Shown here: positions 1-11,016 of the stretch, one piece after another
How positions within the stretch are numbered: position 1 is the first letter of the stretch
Layout of the letters: the number at the start of each line of letters is the position of its first letter
Origin: Planctomycetota bacterium
Lineage (GTDB): Bacteria; Planctomycetota; Phycisphaerae; Phycisphaerales; UBA1924
Assembly (NCBI GenBank): GCA_030950285.1
Contig: JAUZRR010000024.1
Location: 1-64,000 of the forward strand
Length of the DNA stretch: 64,000 bases
Reading direction: 5' to 3'
Program-made: the position numbers and the translations under genes
Notes under the pieces: generated by a model
What the model saw: only the letters and a program-made list of their open reading frames with translations
The model's database searches: none
Told to the model about the DNA's origin: nothing

Positions 1-319
1 CACCATCGCCATGACATCCGCCCTCACCCCCGGGGGCAGGTCAGCCCATGCCGCGACCACCGCTGCGAGGTCGGGGTCGGTGGGTGTCGGTGGGGGGGGC
101 GGTCGAGGGCTTTCCGAGCCGGAATCGCTCTCCGGCGCGCCGGATTCTGCGCCGCCCTCTTGCGGAATCGGCCCTCCCGAGCTAGGATCGGCACAGGTTC
201 GAGTCCTGTTGCGCCCATTGTTTCCCCGGAGCCTCGCGTTGTTTGGCAGCGGGCCGTCTGCGGGCGACTTGGCCGTGGCGGCCGCTATCCTGACTCCATC
301 TCATGCAGCGGTGCACCCT

Positions 320-1609
320 GTGAAAGATCGAGCGGTGTCGTCAGAGCGCACCTGGTATCGCCTCGATAACGCGGCGAGGGTTTTCGCTGCACTCGCGTCG
401 CGGCGGACGACCACTGTTTTTCGTATCGCCGTTGTCTTGCGGAAATCCATAGACATGCGGGTCTTGCAGGAGGCGTTGGACAGCCTCATGCCCCGGTACC
501 CGTACTACGCAGTGCGGCTGCGGGCGGGGCTCTTCTGGCATTATCTGTCACCAGTACCCGGCGCGCCGAAGGTACGATTCGAGACGCGGTACCCGTGCCG
601 GCGGATGACCAGAGCCGAGGACGGCCCGTGGCAGTTTCGAGTGATCGTGTTCGACCGTCGCATCGCGCTGGAAATCTCGCACGTGATCACCGACGGGGCC
701 GGCGGCGTGGAGTTTCTCAACGCGCTCCTCAAAGAGTACCTGAATCGAATAGACGCGGACGAGTCGGCTTCGGAAGCCGAGTCGGCCTCGAAAGATGAAG
801 CCCCCCCCGCGGCGACGGTGCCGGATCCTGAGCAGGCAGAAGACGCATACCGACGGTTTTACGACCCCACGATCCCGCCACCCCGGCTCGGGCTCCGGGC
901 GATTCGACTCCGCGGGAAGTCGTTGCCGCCGGATGAGTGTCGCATGGTGCTGGGGATCGTGCCGGTTGCGCCGCTCCGTGAGTTGAGCCACAAGCACGGC
1001 GTGGCGCTCACCGAGTTGCTCGCGTCGATCATGCTTGCGGCGATCGCCGATGTTGTCGGCCCGAAGCGCGGCCCGATCGCGGTGATGACACCAGTCAACC
1101 TCCGCGGGCTCTTTCCGTCAAAGACCATGCGGAACTTCTTTCTGTCCGTGACCGCCAGTATTGATCCGAGGCTCGGGCCGTACACCTTTGAGGAGATCCT
1201 TCACGAGGTCCACCACTCGGTGCAGGGGCAGGTCACCGCCAAGAGCATCAGCCGGCAGATCCGGCGGAATGTGGGCGCAGAGCGGAACACGTTCATCCGG
1301 CATGTCCCGTTGTTCCTCAAGGTGCCGGTGAAGCGGATGCTCTATACCTGGCGTTGGGGCACCCGGTTCACAACCGTGCTGTCCAATCTCGGTCGTGCGT
1401 CACTCCCCGAAGAGATCGACAAACACATCGAGCGCTTCGAGGTGGCTTCCAACCCCAGCGCGGCCCACGGCATCGCGTGCGCACTGATCGGGCATCGAGA
1501 GCATTTGTATATTTCCTTTAGCAGTATCGTGGTTGGGACGGGCCTTGAGCGGGCGTTCTTTACACAGCTGCGCCGCATGGGCGTTCCTGTGCGCGTCGAG
1601 ACGAACTGA
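320..1609 (+). CDS. Condensation/alcohol-acetyltransferase-like acyltransferase
   Basis: ORF 11..1609; in-frame GTG at 320 is a more plausible start than 11. Contains HVITDG (HxxxDG-type acyltransferase motif) in EISHVITDGAGGVEFLNALLKEYL, and is followed by a DUF6320-like zinc-ribbon membrane protein. Confidence 0.7.
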   Translation: MKDRAVSSERTWYRLDNAARVFAALASRRTTTVFRIAVVLRKSIDMRVLQEALDSLMPRYPYYAVRLRAGLFWHYLSPVPGAPKVRFETRYPCRRMTRAEDGPWQFRVIVFDRRIALEISHVITDGAGGVEFLNALLKEYLNRIDADESASEAESASKDEAPPAATVPDPEQAEDAYRRFYDPTIPPPRLGLRAIRLRGKSLPPDECRMVLGIVPVAPLRELSHKHGVALTELLASIMLAAIADVVGPKRGPIAVMTPVNLRGLFPSKTMRNFFLSVTASIDPRLGPYTFEEILHEVHHSVQGQVTAKSISRQIRRNVGAERNTFIRHVPLFLKVPVKRMLYTWRWGTRFTTVLSNLGRASLPEEIDKHIERFEVASNPSAAHGIACALIGHREHLYISFSSIVVGTGLERAFFTQLRRMGVPVRVETN

Positions 1610-1636
1610 GACACGACTTTGATGGGGCCCTCGCTG

Positions 1637-2329
1637 ATGGCATACTGCTCACGTTGTGGTGTAGAAGTTGAGTCGAGAGTGGAAGCCTGCCCGCTGTGCG
1701 GCGCTCCGATCCAGCGGTTCGAGCCCGAGCCGACCGAGCCCGCCCGCTTTCCTGACCCCGTCCCCATGCCCAACCGGCATGTGCGGCATCTGGTGTGGTC
1801 GGTGTCCACCGCGGTGCTGCTCTCGGCGGGGCTGACCTTTCTCACGCTCGACCTTATCCTCAGCAGCGCGGTGACGTGGTCGCGGTATCCGCTGACCGGG
1901 GTCGGGGTGCTCTGGGTCTTTATCACGCTGGTCGTGCTCGTCGCCCGACGGCCGATCTTCGTAATCGCCGGGCAGGCCGTCGCGACCGCGGGGTTCCTGC
2001 TCGCGATTGATTTCTTCGATGGAAAGCTGAGTTGGTTCATGCCGCTGGCGCTGCCGATCGTGGCGATCGCGACGACCGGCTCGGTCCTGGTGTGGATTGT
2101 CACCCGGCTGAGCCGTCGCGCGCCCGCGATGATCGCGGCTTCGGTCCTGCTCGCTTGTGCGACCAGCGCCGTGGGGTTGGACCTCATCGTCTCGGCGCAT
2201 CACGGAGAGCCCGGGGTCAGTTGGTCGTTCATCGTGCTGGGGGCGGTTGTGCCACCGATGCTGTTTCTCCTCTACTTTCACTACCGCCTGCGAAAGAAGA
2301 TCGACCTTCGGCGGATCCTGCACACCTGA
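1637..2329 (+). CDS. DUF6320-like zinc-ribbon membrane protein
   Basis: Starts MAYCSRCGVEVESRVEACPLCGAPI (CxxC...CxxC ribbon) followed by multiple hydrophobic segments; adjacent to the acyltransferase. Confidence 0.65.
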   Translation: MAYCSRCGVEVESRVEACPLCGAPIQRFEPEPTEPARFPDPVPMPNRHVRHLVWSVSTAVLLSAGLTFLTLDLILSSAVTWSRYPLTGVGVLWVFITLVVLVARRPIFVIAGQAVATAGFLLAIDFFDGKLSWFMPLALPIVAIATTGSVLVWIVTRLSRRAPAMIAASVLLACATSAVGLDLIVSAHHGEPGVSWSFIVLGAVVPPMLFLLYFHYRLRKKIDLRRILHT

Positions 2330-2533
2330 ACCGCCGCCCGGGCGTCCGAGAGCCCATGGCTGTCAACTTCTGTCGGTCGTGCGGGTTTCACCGGCGGCCC
2401 GGGCGTCGCCCAGATTCACTTGTGCTCTCCCCTCGCATTGCGGGCGGTTGCTTGTCACATTCTCCGCAGCCCCGAGCCAACATCGGGAACCGCTGGCAAC
2501 AACCAGGCTGCACCAAGCCGGAAGGATGGACCC

Positions 2534-3157
2534 ATGGGCAACGCACGACTTCTTCGAGGATCAATGGCAGTGGGGGCGCTTGTGCTCGCGAGCGGGTTGG
2601 CTTCTGCGGGTGACCTGAAACCGGCCGAGGTTGGAAAGCAACTCGCGGGCGAATGGTCAGGCCAGATCCAGATGCGCTCGGCAGACGACAAACTCTCGGC
2701 GTCGCTCGCCAGCATGTCGGCGGTCCGCAATGCGAGAAACTCAACGCTCGAGCTCTACTACGAGGGCTTCGCGTTCGGCAAGGCGGTCGATGGCGCCATG
2801 ATCCTCTCGTTCGATCGAGACCTGCCGAGCCTTTCGATCCGGGATTCATCGTCGAGCACACTGTCGGCCTTCCGCCTGGACAGGCAGGCGATCGGTTCTG
2901 ACGACGACTCGCTGGTCATGTCAAGCCGTTCGAGGGGCAGCGACGTCCGGGCGGTCTTCAGCCGTGACCACCGCAACGCCTGGAACATCGAGCTTCAGGA
3001 GCAGGACAAAGACGGCCAATGGGTGCCGACGCTTGTGCTCCAGCTCGACCGCCTCGATCATGGGCAGCGGTCCGCAGCCGCCGAGCGGTTTGACCAGGCC
3101 CGGTCCCTGATGTCCCTCCGCCGTGACCACGCGATCGCGTCTGTGCCAACTGATTAG
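2534..3157 (+). CDS. Hypothetical secreted protein
   Basis: MGNARLLRGSMAVGALVLASGLASAG looks like a signal peptide; no recognised domain. Confidence 0.6.
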   Translation: MGNARLLRGSMAVGALVLASGLASAGDLKPAEVGKQLAGEWSGQIQMRSADDKLSASLASMSAVRNARNSTLELYYEGFAFGKAVDGAMILSFDRDLPSLSIRDSSSSTLSAFRLDRQAIGSDDDSLVMSSRSRGSDVRAVFSRDHRNAWNIELQEQDKDGQWVPTLVLQLDRLDHGQRSAAAERFDQARSLMSLRRDHAIASVPTD

Positions 3158-3193
3158 CAGTTCCTGTTCCTCGGCTCTCCTTCGTGCAGAGCG

Positions 3194-3229
3194 CGGGCGC
3201 ATCCGCTGGGTGCGCCCGTGTTCGTTTTT
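3194..3229 (+). terminator. Rho-independent-type terminator
   Basis: Perfect 8-bp stem CGGGCGCA/TGCGCCCG with 9-nt loop followed by TGTTCGTTTTT, just downstream of the 2534..3157 CDS. Confidence 0.6.
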
Positions 3230-3244
3230 GTCAGCGGCGGTCGC

Positions 3245-4735
<1,491 letters not shown>

Positions 4736-4985
4736 ATCGGAAACTCCTGGCAGATTCGGTTCTGATCCGGCCGAGTCGCCCGGGGGGTGGGCCGCCGGAA
4801 TAGGGTTGGTGGTGTGATCGTGGAATCCTCGTCGGTATGGTAGGATGCATCGCACAGAGCCCGGCGCGGTATACACCGTCGGAACCTCTTGATGTTCGGC
4901 CCGTCCAACCCTCGGGCCGACCAGACGTCTGCGACGGGATCGCACCGACACGCCCGCCCACCCGACAGCACCCCCAGGAGCACCC

Positions 4986-6389
4986 ATGCAACACCGCACT
5001 ATCAAGACACTCCCTCTCGTGGTCCTGGCCGGGGTGCTCGTCTCGGCGATGCTCACGACCAGCGCCTCGGCCCAGAGCCGTCGATCAAGGCAGAAACCGC
5101 CTCCGAGCCAGCAGACGCAGCCCATCCCCGCCAAAGCGGCACAGGCCGCACCAAAGCTCGAGCCCAGCCCGTTCATCGAGCGGGTTCGGCCCCAGCGCTG
5201 GACGCTCGACACGATGATCTTCATCGGCACCGCCGAGTGGACCAACAGCATCGACGGCCAGGCCGTTCCCGCCAACGACGTCTGGGAGTTCAACGCCGCG
5301 ACGCTGGTCTTTCCCGTGCTCGCCGAGTCGGCCTCGTCGATTCTCGAGGTCACCGATGTTGACGGCAAAGAGGTGCCCGCGGTCAGCGGCCGGGTCGAGT
5401 TCGACGACCGCTTCATCACCGACAAGGTCTCGATCGTCAAACAGGGGATCGGTGGCGGGCTGCTGCCTTGCGGGACGTGGCGCGCCCAGTGGCAGGTCGA
5501 GCCGCCCCCGCGTGGTGTGTTTTCCCCGCGTGAGATGGAGTTGCACGTCAAGACCTCACTGGTGAGTTACGAGATCAAGTTCGACGAGGCGGGCGCAAAG
5601 CAGCTCGACTGGCCGAAGGGCGAGTGGCCGGCCGAAGCGATGGCGACCTTCCAGCCGCAGATGCTGGTTGATTTTGATGCCTTCGGCCGCGGATACAACA
5701 TGGCGCCGGTCGTCAAGCTCCTCAAACAATGGACCGGCAACAAAGACCCCAAGTCCGTCAAGCCGGTCGTGCTCGCCAAATATCTCGCGGGACAGGTCGC
5801 CGAGTTCGTTCAACCCAACGGCGAGGGGCTCGCGTTCGACAAAACCGGGCAGCTCGAAGGGTTCAACCCGGTCGGCCCGATCCAGGCAATCCTCAAGGGG
5901 CAGGGGACTGAGATCGACCTGCCCATCCTGCTGGTCGCGATGTACAGGGCGGCCGGGCTGCCCGCGCGGATTGTCATCGGGTTCGACGAACAGGGGCAGA
6001 GCGAGAACGTCTACCTCAAACAGACCCGCACCGGTGGCGAGATCCGCGTCTGGGTCGAGTTCGCCCTCTATGACGAGGACAACGAAACCTTCGGCTGGGT
6101 GCCGGTGGACGTGACCGCGCTGCGGGAATCTTCGAGCAAAATGCCGCCCAACTTCCTGGATCGGCCGACCAACTTCTTCGGCAACCACGACGAACTCGAC
6201 ACGGTTGTCCCGATGGCGTTCCACTTCCATCCGCCGACGACGGTCCGGTCCTACGGCTCTCCGGCGCTCTGGGGATGGTTTGTGACGCCGACCCCCCCCG
6301 GCCGGGCGAACCAGCGGATCAGTTTCTCGCTCTCAAACTCGTCCAGGGGCGGGCCGAACGAGACGCACCTGCCCAGAGACAAGCGGTAG
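4986..6389 (+). CDS. Secreted transglutaminase-like domain protein
   Basis: N-terminal signal peptide; GTEIDLPILLVAMYRAAGLPARIVIGF...VWVEFALYDEDNETFGWVPVD resembles a transglutaminase-like core. Confidence 0.7.
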   Translation: MQHRTIKTLPLVVLAGVLVSAMLTTSASAQSRRSRQKPPPSQQTQPIPAKAAQAAPKLEPSPFIERVRPQRWTLDTMIFIGTAEWTNSIDGQAVPANDVWEFNAATLVFPVLAESASSILEVTDVDGKEVPAVSGRVEFDDRFITDKVSIVKQGIGGGLLPCGTWRAQWQVEPPPRGVFSPREMELHVKTSLVSYEIKFDEAGAKQLDWPKGEWPAEAMATFQPQMLVDFDAFGRGYNMAPVVKLLKQWTGNKDPKSVKPVVLAKYLAGQVAEFVQPNGEGLAFDKTGQLEGFNPVGPIQAILKGQGTEIDLPILLVAMYRAAGLPARIVIGFDEQGQSENVYLKQTRTGGEIRVWVEFALYDEDNETFGWVPVDVTALRESSSKMPPNFLDRPTNFFGNHDELDTVVPMAFHFHPPTTVRSYGSPALWGWFVTPTPPGRANQRISFSLSNSSRGGPNETHLPRDKR

Positions 6390-6390
6390 C

Positions 6391-7176
6391 TCAGAACCGG
6401 TCGAGCCACGTCGGTTGCGGCAGGAAGGTGTAGTCCTTGGTCGTCTGCACCTCGCCCTCGGGCACGTGCAGCCGCATCTGGACGTGCCCGTCGAGGAAGG
6501 ACAGGCTGGTCTGGGCGATGCCGTCGTCGTACCAGTAGCTCTCGCGATTGCCGCCGTCGTCGTGGTTGTAGATCGGGTGCTCACCCAGGACCCAGGTCTT
6601 GGTGGTGTCGAGCACCGGGGGCATGCGCCCACCGTTGGAGGGGATCAGCGTCGGGTAGTCGTCGCCGTAGGGGTTGCTGTCGAGAGCATGATCGTTGAGC
6701 GTGAAGCTCGACCCGATCACGTCGTAGAACGAATCGAACTGCTCGAAGCCGGGGAAGGGCACGTTGCGCGCACCCTTGTCCATGGGGGACTTGAAGGGTT
6801 CGAGTTCGATGTTTGTGTCGACGTCGTCTGGGGGGACATCGAAGGAGATGACATAGGCGTTGAGCGGCCGTCGTTCTGCACCGACCTTGTCGATTTCGAG
6901 AAAGGGCAGCAGCCCTTTCTTGCCGCCGAAGAGCGCGCCGACGACGGTGAGGTTGCCGTCAAACCCCGGGACCATGTACTGCGGCAGCATCTCGTCGTAG
7001 TCGCCGAGATACATCTGGATGCCCAGCCCGAGCTGTTGCAGCCTCGACCCGGCGACCGTCACGCGGGCCTGTTTCTTCGCGGCCCCCAACGCCGGGAGAA
7101 GGATCCCGATGAGCAGGGCGATGATCGCGATGACGACCAGGAGTTCGATCAGTGTAAACGCGGATTTCTTTCGCAT
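6391..7176 (-). CDS. Stand-alone prepilin-type N-terminal cleavage/methylation protein
   Basis: MRKKSAFTLIELLVVIAIIALLIGILLPALGAAKKQAR is a classical prepilin motif of the kind abundant in Planctomycetes. Confidence 0.85.
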   Translation of the reverse strand: MRKKSAFTLIELLVVIAIIALLIGILLPALGAAKKQARVTVAGSRLQQLGLGIQMYLGDYDEMLPQYMVPGFDGNLTVVGALFGGKKGLLPFLEIDKVGAERRPLNAYVISFDVPPDDVDTNIELEPFKSPMDKGARNVPFPGFEQFDSFYDVIGSSFTLNDHALDSNPYGDDYPTLIPSNGGRMPPVLDTTKTWVLGEHPIYNHDDGGNRESYWYDDGIAQTSLSFLDGHVQMRLHVPEGEVQTTKDYTFLPQPTWLDRF

Positions 7177-7226
7177 GGAGGCATTGTACAGGATCGGTCG
7201 CGGAAGGGGGAGCGTGTATCCCTGTT

Positions 7227-8189
7227 TCAAGTGCCGTCCCCGTCGTCATCCCCGGCTTGCCCGACATAGAACACGTAATCTGCCCGCCCGAGGTCCTCGT
7301 CGTCGATCTCGGCCGAGGCGGTATCCACAACGCTGATAGTCCGGATGGTCAGGTCCGGGCGTGCCCGTTCGATAAACTCGACCGTTGCCCCTCCAAAGTC
7401 GGAGTGAAACCTCCCCACCACCAGCACGACCGGGCTTTCACCCCGCATCGTGGCGCTCACGACTGATTCGGCCATGGTCGAGTCCCAGAGCTGCTGGGAG
7501 TAGTATATTTTATTCACCATCTCGTCCGACATCGCTGCCCCATGCCCGCCGCCGCTCATGAGGCTGACGAAGTCGTCACGGTACTTGCCCTCAGAAAGCC
7601 GGACCGGCGGGTTGAACAGCCGGCGTTGTTCATCGCTCAGGGCGTGGAGCCGTTCGTAGCCTTCGGGTGTGGTCATCCGGACGTATCGACGCGGTGCGTT
7701 GGCCGCAATGACCGGGCGGCCTGCCTCCCGGGCGGCTTCGACCATCCGCTGATGGCCCGGCGGGTAGTTGCCCTCGCGCCGCCGAGCGGCCTCGCGGAAG
7801 GCCTCCTCGTCGGTCACGCCGGTGAGATAGTCGTCGAGAGCAAGCTGCTGATCGCGCTCGAAGAACTCCATCGCCAGCGCGCTATTGGGGTGGGTCGCCA
7901 GCACGTCGTCCCAGAGAGCCGCTGCGGCACTCAGCCCCAGCTCGTGACCGTGCGTCTCGCCGATCACGATCACGTCGGCGTCTGAGATCTCCGCGAGCAT
8001 GGCATTCCATGACGTAGCCCGCCCTTCACGGTCAAATATCTGAACGGTTGTGCGGGGTTTGAGCTGAGTGAGCGGGGTTTCCACAGATGAGGAGGAAGAT
8101 TCGGCTCCCCGTTCGGGTGCAGCGCAGCCCACCGCGAAGAAGAACATCCCCAGGATCAGCCCGGCACGGTAGATGAGTCGATTATGCAT
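7227..8189 (-). CDS. ChaN-family lipoprotein
   Basis: Lipobox-like FFFAVGC, then DADVIVIGETHGHELGLSAAAALW and AMEFFERDQQLALDDYL, typical of ChaN/DUF399 proteins. Confidence 0.8.
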   Translation of the reverse strand: MHNRLIYRAGLILGMFFFAVGCAAPERGAESSSSSVETPLTQLKPRTTVQIFDREGRATSWNAMLAEISDADVIVIGETHGHELGLSAAAALWDDVLATHPNSALAMEFFERDQQLALDDYLTGVTDEEAFREAARRREGNYPPGHQRMVEAAREAGRPVIAANAPRRYVRMTTPEGYERLHALSDEQRRLFNPPVRLSEGKYRDDFVSLMSGGGHGAAMSDEMVNKIYYSQQLWDSTMAESVVSATMRGESPVVLVVGRFHSDFGGATVEFIERARPDLTIRTISVVDTASAEIDDEDLGRADYVFYVGQAGDDDGDGT

Positions 8190-8220
8190 GACGCAAGTAT
8201 GTCGCCTCGACCACACCGCG

Positions 8221-10101
8221 TCAAGCCGTGGGCTGTGCAGTCTGTGCGTGCCTGGTCGTCCCGCACAAGAAGCTGCGTTCCGGCCACCACCGCTCGGCCC
8301 ACAACGCGAGGTTCGCCAGCGGCCACGCGAGTTGCCACCGCGCGTTCGGGGCGGCTGCCACCGTTGCCAGCACCTCGGGACGCACCATCGACCGCAGAAA
8401 CGCTGATTCCCCGAGCAGCCCGCAACTCCCCCCGAGCCACCGCTGAAACGGCAGCGGGAAGCTCGCCTTGGGCCGCTGGGTGACCGACGCGGGGAGATCG
8501 GGAGCGAACGCCTCACGCAGCGCGATCTTGGTGCGGGCCGGCGCGACAAACCGATCGCCCATCGGAAGCGACTCGGCGAGGGCTGCCACCGCGATATCCG
8601 CAAAGGGCGTACGACCCTCCACCGATTCGAGCATCGTGGCGCTGTCGAGCCTTTGCAGGAGGCCGACAAGATTGGTCCGCCTCTGAAACCGCAGGTGGTC
8701 AGCGAGCGGGTCCTCACCGAGCCCCACAGCCGCGAACTCGGCGGCATACCACCCAGTCAGCCATTCGTCCGCGTGCACCGCGTCCCATGCTTCGGGCGTC
8801 AGCACCGCCGGCTTGGCTTCGACCGGGCACCACGAAGACATCGCGAGTTGAAACCGCCCGGGATCGGTGTTGCCCGCAGCAATGTGGGCAACGGCGGGGG
8901 CGAGCACCTGGTGGTACCCGCCGAACAGTTCGTCGGCCCCCTCTCCAGAGAGCGTCACGACACACCCGTCGGCGCGGAGCCGACGGGCGACCTCGTTGAT
9001 CGCCACCTCGTTGGGCGTCGAGAGCGGCACGCCCTGCCTCGCGACCATGTTGCGCCAGCGCTGCGCGAACAGCGTCTCGTCCACCAGCGCCTCGGTGTGG
9101 TGGGTGCCGAGTCCCGTGGCAATCTCGCTGGCGAACCGGAAGTCCTCGCTCTGGGGGACGCCGTCGATCGCGGCTTCGCCCTTTGCCCCGGCGCAGTAGG
9201 TGCGGAGGGTGAAGTGGTGGGGGGGGCGTTCGCTTGAGACCTGGGTGATAATCGCGCTGTCGAGCCCGCCGCTGAGCAGGCAGCAGGCCGGGACGTCCGA
9301 CCGCAGGTGCGCATGGACCGAGCTTCGAACCACCTCGCGCACGAGCCCGAACCGCTCGACTTGCCCGGTCGGCAGCGGCGTTGCGCCGATCGTGAGATCG
9401 AACGGCTGGGTGTGCAGGCGGTCGTTCCCGATCTCCACCTCCAGCACCCGACCCGGCGGCAACGCGCGCAGGCCTGCGAACATCGTCCGCTCGCCGAGCA
9501 CCGAGCGGATCGTTGTCAGGTAGGTGCTCACGCCGATCATGTCGGGCTCGGGTGTGACAGCCGGGTGCTCGAGGATCGGGCCGGGCTCGCTGGCAAAGAC
9601 GATGGTGTCTGCCCCGGCCGAGCGGCCCTGCCACCAGTAGAGGGGTTTGATCCCGAGCGGGTCCCGCGCCAGCAGCACCCTGCCTTCGAGGCGGTCGAGG
9701 AGGGTGAGGGCGAACATGCCTCGGAGGTTGTCGAGCCCTTGCCGCCCGCGGGTCGCGAGCCACCAGAGCAGCGTTTCGGTGTCGCACCCGGTAGAGAGTT
9801 GGACGCCTTCGCGTTGCAACCGGCTGCGGAGTTCGGGCTCGTTGTAGAGTTCGCCGTTGTAGATGAGGACAAACCGGCCGTCGGGCGTCGCCATCGGCTG
9901 GGTGCCGGCGGGGGTGGGGTCGATGACCGCAAGCCGACGGTGGCCGAGGACGACCTCGGCACCGGGCGCGCGGGCCACGCCGCCGCGCCAGAGCCCGGCA
10001 CCGTCCGGCCCCCGGTGAGTCAGCATGTCGCGCAACCGACAGCACTCGCGGTCAGAAACCGGGACAGGCGTTGTCGAGACGATGCCAAACAGGCCGCACA
10101 T
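8221..10101 (-). CDS. asnB: Asparagine synthase (glutamine-hydrolysing)
   Basis: MCGLFGIV N-terminal nucleophile Cys; LTHRGPDGAGLW; SGGLDSAIITQ; EGADELFGGYHQV. Confidence 0.95.
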   Translation of the reverse strand: MCGLFGIVSTTPVPVSDRECCRLRDMLTHRGPDGAGLWRGGVARAPGAEVVLGHRRLAVIDPTPAGTQPMATPDGRFVLIYNGELYNEPELRSRLQREGVQLSTGCDTETLLWWLATRGRQGLDNLRGMFALTLLDRLEGRVLLARDPLGIKPLYWWQGRSAGADTIVFASEPGPILEHPAVTPEPDMIGVSTYLTTIRSVLGERTMFAGLRALPPGRVLEVEIGNDRLHTQPFDLTIGATPLPTGQVERFGLVREVVRSSVHAHLRSDVPACCLLSGGLDSAIITQVSSERPPHHFTLRTYCAGAKGEAAIDGVPQSEDFRFASEIATGLGTHHTEALVDETLFAQRWRNMVARQGVPLSTPNEVAINEVARRLRADGCVVTLSGEGADELFGGYHQVLAPAVAHIAAGNTDPGRFQLAMSSWCPVEAKPAVLTPEAWDAVHADEWLTGWYAAEFAAVGLGEDPLADHLRFQRRTNLVGLLQRLDSATMLESVEGRTPFADIAVAALAESLPMGDRFVAPARTKIALREAFAPDLPASVTQRPKASFPLPFQRWLGGSCGLLGESAFLRSMVRPEVLATVAAAPNARWQLAWPLANLALWAERWWPERSFLCGTTRHAQTAQPTA

Positions 10102-10147
10102 GGAGGGTGTATCGGCACCAACGCCGCTCGGCGAACAGCCCGCGGGC

Positions 10148-10678
10148 TCAATCGGTGGGCTGATCGGCCGATTCGTGCTCAAGCAGCAACAAGTCGGCGT
10201 AACTCACGCTCAGCGCCTCACCCAGCACCGGGCCGAAGGTTGCCCGCAGGTGGTCTACCGCAGCATGGCACCTCGGGACCGGGAACCCCGGCGAAACCAA
10301 CGCTTCGAGCTCGAAAAACCGTCCGAGCCCCTCGACGTCGTCCAGATGAATCCGCACGTTGTCGATCAGATAGAGCTCACGCACTTTCCGCACCATGACC
10401 AACTCGGGCAGCGGATTGACGCCGAACCGGGCCCTCGCCTGGGCATCGGAATAGATGGTGAAGCTGCTCAGGCGGGGTCTGGATTCGTCAGAGCGGTCGT
10501 AAAAAATCCACTCCGTCGGCTCTCCCACGCACTCCCGCCTCTTGAGCCGACCCGAGGGGACACGGAAATAGGTGTCGGTCTGGGCGAGCGTCGCGATAAA
10601 GGTTGCCCCGACCGCGCGGCAGGTCGCGCGGGCCATCTCGATATCGCGCAGCTCGGATTTGTACTCGACGTTGTGCAT
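10148..10678 (-). CDS. CYTH-domain protein
   Basis: MHNVEYKSEL start with RVPSGRLKRREC, KVRELYLIDNVRIHLDDVEGLGRFFELEA, typical of class IV adenylate cyclase/thiamine triphosphatase-type CYTH proteins. Confidence 0.8.
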   Translation of the reverse strand: MHNVEYKSELRDIEMARATCRAVGATFIATLAQTDTYFRVPSGRLKRRECVGEPTEWIFYDRSDESRPRLSSFTIYSDAQARARFGVNPLPELVMVRKVRELYLIDNVRIHLDDVEGLGRFFELEALVSPGFPVPRCHAAVDHLRATFGPVLGEALSVSYADLLLLEHESADQPTD

Positions 10679-10759
10679 GGTGGGGATCGCGGAATCGGTT
10701 GCAGCCTACCACGGCCGCGACCGAGCGGTTGGTCCCGCGTCCTGCGCCCCTGATACTCA

Positions 10760-10793
10760 TTCTCGCCGGGGCGCGGTTCTCGCCGGGGCGCGG
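10760..10793. repeat. Perfect 17-bp tandem duplication
   Basis: TTCTCGCCGGGGCGCGG at 10760..10776 repeated exactly at 10777..10793. Confidence 0.9.
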
Positions 10794-10842
10794 CCCGTGG
10801 CTTTCCCGGAGCAAGCCCGAGTGGCGCTCCGGGGAGTCGAAA

Positions 10843-10917
10843 TGGCGAGAGTGGGACTTGAACCCACGACCTGCGGGTTATGAATCCGCCGCTCTAAACC
10901 AGCTGAGCTACCTCGCC
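10843..10917 (-). tRNA. tRNA-Met (CAT, elongator type)
   Basis: Reverse complement GGCGAGGTAGCTCAGCTGGTTTAGAGCGGCGGATTCATAACCCGCAGGTCGTGGGTTCAAGTCCCACTCTCGCCA folds as a cloverleaf with anticodon loop TTCATAA. Confidence 0.9.
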
Positions 10918-11016
10918 TGTTGCGGGGCAATCGTAGCACGCCGCCATCGCGGCAGACAAGCGGACACCCCTCGCAGAACACGCGATCGGTGGCAGCCCGG
11001 GCAGAATCCGGTGCGG

